Of a DNA stretch of 64,000 nucleotides, positions 56,979 through 64,000 are shown piece after piece. Both the position numbers and the translations under genes were made by a program. Origin of the DNA: Cenococcum geophilum 1.58 (taxonomy: Eukaryota > Ascomycota > Dothideomycetes > Gloniales > Gloniaceae); contig KV748181.1 in assembly GCA_001692895.1 (NCBI GenBank), positions 2,175,640 to 2,239,639 on the forward strand, given 5' to 3'. The notes beneath the pieces are model-generated. The model was not told the origin of the DNA and made no database searches. It saw only the letters and a list, made by a program, of their open reading frames with translations. The stretch's first letter is position 1. Every line of letters starts with the position of its first letter.

Positions 56979-59049
56979 CTTGCACTGTGTGATCTTTCGT
57001 TTGACCTAGGCCTAGTGTCAAAGCTCCTCTCGAATTAGTGGGAAGTTTTAGATCAGTACCACGGGTATACGCCTCGTCGAGATAGATAAGACATCCGCTC
57101 AGATCATCTGCAAATGTGGAAGCCACTAAAGGGACATCTTTGCCAGTTCGGTAGACAATCCGGGCTCTGTTATCTTTACCAAAATAGAGCGCAGCTCCAG
57201 GCCGGTGATCAACACGAAGCCAGGTTTGGGCCAGGGTTTGGTTATCCATTTCCAGGATATGGGCCCCTGCGTCAATGAGAATACGTATCTCGCATCTTTG
57301 AAGCATTCTAAGAAAGCCTTCCTCGGAAAGACGTCTTCCCATCGCGTCTACGGCAGGAATATACCCACGATTGCGGGGCTTCAGGAGATAAGTTAGGACT
57401 TCAGCATTTGTATGAGCTAGGGTGGGGAGGTCTTCTTGTTTGATTGTGAGAGGCAGCATAGTACGATTGTCGTTGGTGCCACTGAATCCTGCGGTAAGAG
57501 GTTTCGGGCGCTTGCCAACGTCTTTTCCAATGGTAACAAGAGGGATGTCCCAACCAGAAGCTTGTAGCTTGACCTTGAATTGCTTGGCGTGGCGAGGGAA
57601 CACAAGATGATTTAAGTAGTAGTCAATTACAACCATGTTATAGGCTAGATACTTCCAGAGATCTTTCAACTGAACTTCATCGTCCACGTTGATGACATTC
57701 CAATCTCGCAGTTGACTTGGAAGTTCTCGTGCTGTTTCAGTCCACCGATAGTACTGGCTTGCTGGATCGTCTAACTTGACGAGATGTTGTAGTGACTGCT
57801 TAAGCTGATGAGGATTAAGGCCTCCAAAATAGAACGACAAGCATGTGAATAAAATGGCTACATCCGGGTGGCCCCACTCTGCCTGGTCGCTCGGAACGCC
57901 TTTGGCATGGTATGGAACAGCCATTGGATCTCTACCTAGATGCAATCCGTACTGGACATTCCATCTCTTCTTAAGTACTAAGAGCAGAATTCGATGAACA
58001 AGAAGACCTCGGAGAAGGTAAAGATTATTCTTGGCGGTGGCATTATCCTTGAACAGACACATATTGTCGATAAACTCTAGGACGCTGGCCTCCACGTTCG
58101 CTATCGTAATAAACTGATGAATGGCACGGCGTTCGGGCTCCGCACAATTCCGTGTTGGGAGGATCTCCGTTTGCCCGCCGATGATGTTAGTGACGACTCG
58201 AGATATTAATGCTTCTTCCACGTCGCTGCGAAGGAAGAACACTAATGGGAAACGTTCGCTGGATCCTGATACGACCTCTATACTACAAGGGTATTTTTCC
58301 TTCAGGCTCCAGAGATGGCCGTGAACTTGCCGTAACAGAGCCTGCGCAGTCTCCCACCGGTGAGGATGACCATCCACAGTTGTTTGCTGACCAGATGGGT
58401 AAATTAGTTGGGTTCGTACAGCTAGCAGAGCGTCACACTCGTCTAGAATATCTCTCGATACTTTTCGCAACCAATCCTGGACTCTGATCATTGGCTGGGC
58501 ATCAGGAATCTTAGCGTCAGAGAGGCGCTGCGGCCCACTCAGCATAAATGACATAATATGCTCTGGGAGGGTGATCATAACTCCTGCGGATTTCATTATC
58601 CGCTTGTGAATTGCGTAGTACTCCTGGATAGTCTGTTGGGACGTAGGAGTCTTTCGAGAGAACGGGACGTGTCGGACCTCTCGGCCCAGCAAACCACCTA
58701 TGCGAGCCTGCATTAATTGAGCTGTTTGGAGGAGTAATGCCTTGGGTACAACGACTCTAACTAGTCTTTTAGTGTCAGCTAAGACGGCAGCAACCATGGG
58801 AATAATGACAGATGTTTTCCCCTGTCCCATATTCATTTGAAGAACGGAGTTAGAACCTGAGCTTGGTTCAATTGTAGCGCGGGCGACTTCCACTTGGTTT
58901 GGTCGAATCAAGATGTTGGCCTCAATCTCTAAAAGTAGCCAGTCAGGGCATTCAGACGGGTTCCAGTTTTTGTGTCCTTCGCTCGCCAATTCCTCATGGA
59001 GCATGTTAGAAGTTCGAGCTTTTTGCGCTTTCTCAATCCTAAGTAAACG
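56979..59049 (-). CDS. DUF3638 P-loop core and DUF3645 exon part, downstream of the in-frame stop
   Basis: This part follows the TAA at 59050-59052 in the same frame. LLLEIEANILIRPNQ leads into NSVLQMNMGQGKTSVIIP, a P-loop-like motif (GQGKT, codons about 58813-58827). Next are VVVPKALLLQTAQLM, ITLPEHIMSF and the Walker B-like ILDECD near 58435-58450. The DUF3645 region with IPLVTIGKDVGKRPKPLTAGFSGTND lies near 57430-57560, and YLDEAYTRGTDLKLP near 57030-57075 leads to the intron. The layout is that of a superfamily 2-like ATPase of unknown substrate. No missing catalytic residue is apparent. The Met at 59004 is an internal residue, not a likely start. Confidence 0.85.
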
Positions 59050-59052
59050 TTA
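59050..59052 (-). other. In-frame premature TAA stop
   Basis: The frame reads SIATL, then TAA, then RLLRIEKAQKARTS and onward into the conserved core without shifting. No splice sites flank it and both sides are conserved. A Gln codon CAA changed to TAA by one C-to-T in a CpA context, the RIP signature, would explain it. Confidence 0.85.
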
Positions 59053-61771
59053 GAGAGTGGCGATCGATAAAGCAAAATTTACAATCGCTTCTTTCATGCT
59101 CGTACAAAATTTAGCCCGCGAGGTGGAACGTAACTGTTCTAAGATAGAAACAGTACTTAAGCAAGGGAAAATACCGCCTTGGCTAAGCCATCGAATACGC
59201 GAGTCATTACCCTGCAGTGCCGTAATAATACGAGTATAGTTTTCATGCTTTGCCGTCCAAGCAGCGGAGATTAGATCGGATAACGACCCAGAATGGCTTG
59301 GGTTTGCACAATGGATATCCTTTAATTGTCCTCGCTCGAGGGTCTCTAGACTCCGGCGTAAATCAGCCCCGTAGTGTTGTTGCACTGTCGATTCGGAGCG
59401 AGAAACTTCCTCAATTATTCCGTTTAGCTCTATTATTTCACGGGAGTGAGGATTTTGGGGGTGAAGTGAGTGACTAGTTGCGTCAAAATTCTGATGGTTA
59501 GAAACATATTCCGAAGTTGTTGACCTCACGGACGTGTTGATCTTAGGACAATACTTGTGAAGGAGATCTGTTCCGATGCATACTATGTCTCTGTACTGAT
59601 GATGCGAACGCACGACGGATTCAACCCGCCTTGCTAAGGGAGTGTCGGAGAATTCTGGCCCACATGATGCATCCAATATTTTCTGCACCTCGGTGAGATA
59701 ATCGGAGAACTCAGCGTTTTGGAACAGGCGGAGCCACTCGGGTAGCACAATAGTCATGGCATTAGACATATCTAGAAGCAGAGGCTCTGATTCTGAAATA
59801 AAAAGACCATCTACAGCTGGCTCTGGACAACGCCATTGTTTTAGAAGATGTTTGGCTAGTGCTGTACTCTGGGCTTCTACTGCCATCTCATGCTGTACTT
59901 GGACAGCTTCGATCTTCTTTCGCGATTTGGCTGTTAAAAAATTCGAAATAGCCCGTTGGTCGTTCACCAAAGGATCCTCATGTTTTACTTGGGAAGGCTT
60001 GATGAGTCGAGTCAAGTAATCTACGTTTGGCACCACATCCTTACGAAAATGTGAGTAGAAGGGCCAGGCTGGAGGCACCAACGTCTTCAATTTCTGATTC
60101 ACTGCAAACGCAATTAAGACCCGAATCAAGTCCATGTTTACGTCTTCCCGGAATGAAATGGTTCCCAGCAAAAAATAGAGGTGATGTTTCTCTGCATGGG
60201 ATGAGCGAATACAAAGATCGACTAGAGAACCCCATTCCGACGCAACATCTAGTCTAAGAAGGTCGCTGAGAACGGGATTTCCAAACGTTGCCCCGAAGCC
60301 TTGAATCGTGGGTGATTGCAATGTTCCAGCAAGGTCTTTGGTAGTTTTGATATCCGATGACCACTTTCTTAGAAGCGATGTCGTTTGAAAGACATTGGAA
60401 CGTGATTGACATTCTCTTGGATAGTCACGAGGTTTGTACTCTAGATCGGTAGCTTGCAAATTGCCGTCAATGCCATCGAGTCGTCGCTCGTATAAGCGCC
60501 TCCGAAAATATCCGCGCAGCCTCAAGTGCGGCTCCCCACGATCTAGCGGAGCCGGAATGGACGTTTTATCAGGATCGAGGGTTGACAGGCTCTCCAACGT
60601 CTTGTAGATGGACGTAACCGCCGGTAGAAAGGCATCATGTTGCATTAGAATGGTTAATTTGGGATCCCAGCCCACCTTTTGCATCACTTTCATTTCTCTC
60701 GGATAGTACACTCGTTCGGGGGTTAACTTTACAATTGCTTCAAGATGCCGGAGGATCGAGGGATTTACCATAGTCCATGGCTGAAGGATCCCAGAATTCA
60801 GGCAGTGTATGGCCTCCTCCGTCCCAGTACGCCAGGTTAGTGGGTCAGGAACTACTGTCGACGTGTATGCATGAATCGCGGCCTTGACGAAGAGAAGTCT
60901 GGGTTCTGGAGCGCATTCGATGCGACCAAGCGTTTCGTTGATGAAAAATCTGCCATATTCGCCAGTATTTGTAAGAGTGACGCAAACGTGGTTCCCTTGA
61001 GGGCTATGGCTGTACGAAATGTCTCCTAGGGGAGTTATGATGCTGCGTGATTTGGGATTGCTGACATCTTGCAACACCAGTTTGCTGGCTAGTCCATACC
61101 ACGTCAATGCGTCTTGATTTGGAGCTATGATCGACTGTAACTCTCGACAATAGAGATTGCCACGACTATTGATCATGAAGTTGAGTTGTAGGCGTATCAA
61201 ATCAACATGTATGTTGCCCGAGCCAGCTTGGTAAACAGTCAATTGGTGGGGATATTCGAAGGAGTTGAATATGGCTGCAATCTGTCGAAAGAGAGCACTC
61301 GACGGGTCGATGAGAGTGCTCGTCCTTCTCCATGCGGTTTTGGTGTTGAGGTCAATAGTCCAATTGCTCTGCTTAGTAAACCAAATATCAGGCCGTTGCC
61401 TAACTTCGATCATGCCAGTACGAACATTCAGCCAATGCACACAATTGTGGAGAAGGCTGGCAGGGAGATCTGCGTTGGAATCAAGACCGAACTTTTTTCG
61501 AGGAATGAACTCCAGTACGTTGCCTTGAATACGTGCTTGAACTATTAATTCGCCATCCCGAAATCCGATGTGAACTTCATGATTATAGGGACGTAATGCA
61601 ACCACATAACTCATATGGCGCAAAGCTGAAGGATATATCAACAAGTTTTGAGTTCCGAACAGTTCCGTCAAAATTAGGTGTTCTCGATGTTCTACCGGCA
61701 ATCTTCCTAATGGTTCATTGTCGATGAGTAGATGGCCCTCAAGCAAATGGTATTGAATTGTCTGCTGCTTA
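59053..61771 (-). CDS. Middle part of the DUF3638/DUF3645 protein
   Basis: About 905 codons lie upstream of the in-frame stop. It enters after the frameshift with KQQTIQYHLLEGHLLIDNEPLGRLP, a typical family block, then LTELFGTQNLLIYPSALRHM. A central all-alpha region follows with tracts such as RGYFRRRLYERRLDGIDG, YLTRLIKPSQVKHEDPLVND and a Glu/Ser-rich helical stretch (EIIELNGIIEEVSRSES). It has no further stops and normal codon use. Its function within the protein is unknown; it links the N-terminal region to the P-loop core. Confidence 0.8.
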
Positions 61772-64000
61772 GTCTCCGTTTGTCGCGACAGTCTGTAGCT
61801 GAATCCACCATTCATACGGAGCCTCCAGAAACTCGGCTGAAGCGTAAGCTCGGGAAGATGTGCCCTGGGAGTGCGGCCAGAGATCGTTAATTGTATCGGT
61901 TAGACTGTTTGGATGTGCTTGTAAGGATTCATGAAGCATGTGTCGCATGCGATAGACCATCTTTAGGTCTCGAATCAGGGCGTTCTTGATAAGAGGTTGC
62001 TGAGTCACACCGCGATCAAAGTTATCTGGGAGAGAAATGGAGCACTCAACGAAGCACCGTGAAGAGCTGCAGTCCAGAGGCTCTTCACGCTCAAGGTAAT
62101 GGAAAAACGTGCGCCGGCAGAGCAAAGCTGCCCAGAGAGCGTACCGAGAGTAAGTTCGGGAAGATTCTGGGTCCTTGGCGGTGTGTATCTCCTTACGTAG
62201 CTCTCGAGTCCAGTCTAAAGTAATGGACCTTGCCTGCTGCAGGAGTTTCATTACTGAGTGAGAGTAAGGCCCAAGGGATATTAGGCGAAGGGCTAGAGTG
62301 AGAAGCGACTCCATGGCATTGTGCTCACGCCAATTCAATGAGATCGTCCTGAGTCGTTGGCTAAGCTGGTCAACAAGTCTAGAGCGGAAAGCATCGTCCA
62401 AGAATACTTGACATGCACTTCGGAGGCTTGTTCCATTTCCAGGCCCGGCATTAGTAGCGATTTGTCTGACAAGTAAGGTTGTTTCATCTTTACTGAAGTT
62501 CAAATTAGAGGAACCGAGCTCCACGAGAAGATTAGTCCAGCGGCGGTTAGTCCCGGAGCAGAGGCTTTGGAAGGCCATGTATTCATGAATATTGAGGCCA
62601 AGGGGACATTTAGTCTGGCTTGCAATAACTTCGTTTGATGATGGTCCATTGGAGACAAGCATTGAGTCCATAACGTGTTGTAGCGCCGCAAATGGAGACT
62701 TTGGAGGGATGATCATTTGACAAAGATGGGCAAATGAGGTTGACCGAGGACTACTGCCCGTCCAAGTGGAAGACTTGGCGTCATGATATCTCAACTTCAA
62801 TCCATTGGGACGACAGACGCTTTCAATGTCAGTAGGAAACCCGATTCCGTGATAATGAGTTGCCAAAAATGACTTCGTGATTGATGCGAGCCCGACGCCT
62901 TCGAACGGCGCAGAACCCCAAGCAGACAGTTGCTTGTATTTACCTAGACGTAATTTGGGCTCCGTACGCTGCATAATTCCTCCGGATGCTTCTGGGGGAC
63001 GTCCTAGCGTGGCTATGATCCGCCAGGTAACATTGCGATATGCCACCAAAGGTGGAGGACAACAGAGTTCAAATATGGCTGCTTTGGCATGCGTTTGATC
63101 GGTTGGGAGGAAGTGCTCATGGACTTTAATTCTCATCCGGCGAGACGCCCTTCGAAGATAGCATTTTCTGCAGTGCTTGTCGTCGTGGATGACTGCACCA
63201 TCCTGAGTCGTATAGACGCAAGTACTTTCGGCAATCAGTTGTTGGTTAGATTCAAATTCGTCTCTCATTTCTCTCCACTCGACCTCCTTCGCAGCCCGTG
63301 CTTGCTCGGAAGCCTGTTGAATGGTTTGATAAAGCTCCTGAAGGCGGCCTGATTCGGTACTGTCGTTGAAATATTTTTCGGCAAAACAGTCTTTTGCAGG
63401 GTCATCAAAGATTGTTTGCTTCGAGAAACTGCAGGATTCAATTCTGTGAGATAAGTAATTCTGGATATCATTTAAGCGCTGCATATCTTTGAAGCTCGGT
63501 AGAATAAGCGCATCCAGAGACCGGTGATCAAAGGCGGGGTGAAAGTCGCCCAATAGTTCGAAGGCTGCACATGCACTCTTGTCCAAGCGACTCCAGACTT
63601 CCATCACTGTCAACACCATGATGCTATTGTGTTCCGGATTCTGGCAGTAGGCGCTGTCGATCGTGTCCAGATAATTGTCGAGTTTCGTTGACAACCAAAT
63701 GCATGCCTTGTCAGGACTGGCATAAGATGTTTCGTCCTCAGACTCAAGTTTGGCCTCTATATCGGATAGGTTAAAGTACTGGTTTGCAAAGTTATGCAAG
63801 TTTTGGTCTGCCGACGCTCGGTTGGAGCTGGTGAGTACACTCGGATGAACAAAGTGTGTGGCATGCCACAGCACCTTTTTTAGGTACTGAGAACTGTTCT
63901 GAAGCGATAGAAACATATCGGTCGGCTGAGCACGTTGTGGTATAGTCGGTATTTTTCTCTGGGTGGAGTTTCTAAATTTCTCCCAGCCAGAGTCGATGTG
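61769..64000 (-). CDS. Upstream part of the DUF3638/DUF3645 protein, 5' partial
   Basis: The frame is open to the window edge: DSGWEKFRNST lies above the first Met at 63916, so the true start lies outside. A Cys/His cluster, C-x10-H-x4-C-x2-C, at about 63160-63220 (HDDKHCRKC) could bind zinc and precedes the conserved segment FELCCPPPLVAYRNVTWRI. Downstream are LCSGTNRRWTNLLVELGSSNLNF-type blocks (about 62480-62560) and RSHYL-like helices. It ends at TAA 61769-61771 shortly after APYEWWIQLQT, where the next part continues one base out of frame. The expected N-terminal DUF6606 is not in the window. Confidence 0.82.
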   Translation of the reverse strand, partial: HIDSGWEKFRNSTQRKIPTIPQRAQPTDMFLSLQNSSQYLKKVLWHATHFVHPSVLTSSNRASADQNLHNFANQYFNLSDIEAKLESEDETSYASPDKACIWLSTKLDNYLDTIDSAYCQNPEHNSIMVLTVMEVWSRLDKSACAAFELLGDFHPAFDHRSLDALILPSFKDMQRLNDIQNYLSHRIESCSFSKQTIFDDPAKDCFAEKYFNDSTESGRLQELYQTIQQASEQARAAKEVEWREMRDEFESNQQLIAESTCVYTTQDGAVIHDDKHCRKCYLRRASRRMRIKVHEHFLPTDQTHAKAAIFELCCPPPLVAYRNVTWRIIATLGRPPEASGGIMQRTEPKLRLGKYKQLSAWGSAPFEGVGLASITKSFLATHYHGIGFPTDIESVCRPNGLKLRYHDAKSSTWTGSSPRSTSFAHLCQMIIPPKSPFAALQHVMDSMLVSNGPSSNEVIASQTKCPLGLNIHEYMAFQSLCSGTNRRWTNLLVELGSSNLNFSKDETTLLVRQIATNAGPGNGTSLRSACQVFLDDAFRSRLVDQLSQRLRTISLNWREHNAMESLLTLALRLISLGPYSHSVMKLLQQARSITLDWTRELRKEIHTAKDPESSRTYSRYALWAALLCRRTFFHYLEREEPLDCSSSRCFVECSISLPDNFDRGVTQQPLIKNALIRDLKMVYRMRHMLHESLQAHPNSLTDTINDLWPHSQGTSSRAYASAEFLEAPYEWWIQLQTVATNGD

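Larger units (their letters stand above)
55488..64000 (-). pseudogene. Large DUF3638/DUF3645 P-loop protein, disrupted, 5' end beyond window
   Basis: About 2,800 codons of one minus-strand gene are present, and the frame is still open at 64000. The family consists of roughly 3,000-residue fungal proteins with DUF6606 at the N terminus, then DUF3638 and DUF3645; some are labelled 'ubiquitinyl hydrolase' in databases, but the function is not established to my knowledge. Visible here are a Cys/His cluster, a P-loop-like GQGKT, a DECD box, the DUF3645 segment and the C-terminal RPVNWIL region. Two introns (56916-56978 and 56109-56157) have good splice signals. An in-frame TAA at 59050-59052 and a +1 frameshift at about 61769-61772 interrupt it. 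The TAA fits a RIP-type CAA-to-TAA change; the frameshift could be an assembly error. The gene adjoins the RIP island. Confidence 0.85.

Noticed and set aside
61769..61860. Short intron instead of a frameshift
   Set aside because: No GT-AG pair of plausible length restores the frame, and the region on both sides looks conserved.

Overview
The window is a piece of a filamentous ascomycete (Pezizomycotina) chromosome. Roughly 590-54900 is a repeat island degraded by repeat-induced point mutation (RIP): it is AT-rich, CpA and TpG are scarce, TpA is abundant, CpG is kept, and every retroelement reading frame is broken by TAA/TAG. Roughly 55000-64000 is normal host DNA carrying one very large minus-strand gene. 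The first ~420 bases are also unmutated and hold a 20-bp minisatellite. No rRNA gene, confident tRNA gene, CRISPR array or secondary-metabolite cluster is visible.

The island resolves into whole elements with matching target-site duplications (TSDs). From left to right they are: a Tad-like LINE (about 1080-4430, plus); a solo LTR with an expanded internal array (5848-6351); a complete Ty3/gypsy element (6540-12534, minus, TSD CTTAG); a chromodomain Ty3/gypsy element (12701-22580, plus, TSD AGCCT) interrupted by a pogo/Fot1 DNA transposon (13610-16034) and a fresh solo LTR (21382-21565); a 576-bp MITE (22761-23336); a non-autonomous LTR element coding only a Pro/Gln-rich gag-like protein (23341-26967); and a 27.6-kb nest (27118-54730).

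The nest is a short Ty3/gypsy element (TSD GCTAT) invaded by a second chromovirus (29282-53281). That chromovirus was invaded by a Tad-type LINE (30996-36550, 16-bp TSD) and by two copies of one Ty1/copia family (39000-45057 and 45783-52182). The second copia copy was itself hit by an element that left an unmutated solo LTR (51657-51955).

The host gene (55488 to beyond 64000, minus) encodes the large fungal DUF3638/DUF3645 protein with a P-loop ATPase-like core. Two introns can be placed by splice signals. It has an in-frame TAA and a +1 frameshift, so this allele looks broken unless these are sequence errors; the TAA fits a RIP-type C-to-T change.

The most unusual signal is a palindromic non-coding module of about 150-190 bp near the 3' end of both the chromoviruses and the copia elements, which are unrelated superfamilies. 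It has two hairpins, and one segment is inverted in one copy. Related sequence also lies inside a chromovirus LTR. Other points of interest are strand-asymmetric RIP in the nested LINE, repeated Asp-to-Asn loss at reverse transcriptase active sites, and a CACGT(A/G)A-type motif shared by LTRs of different families.
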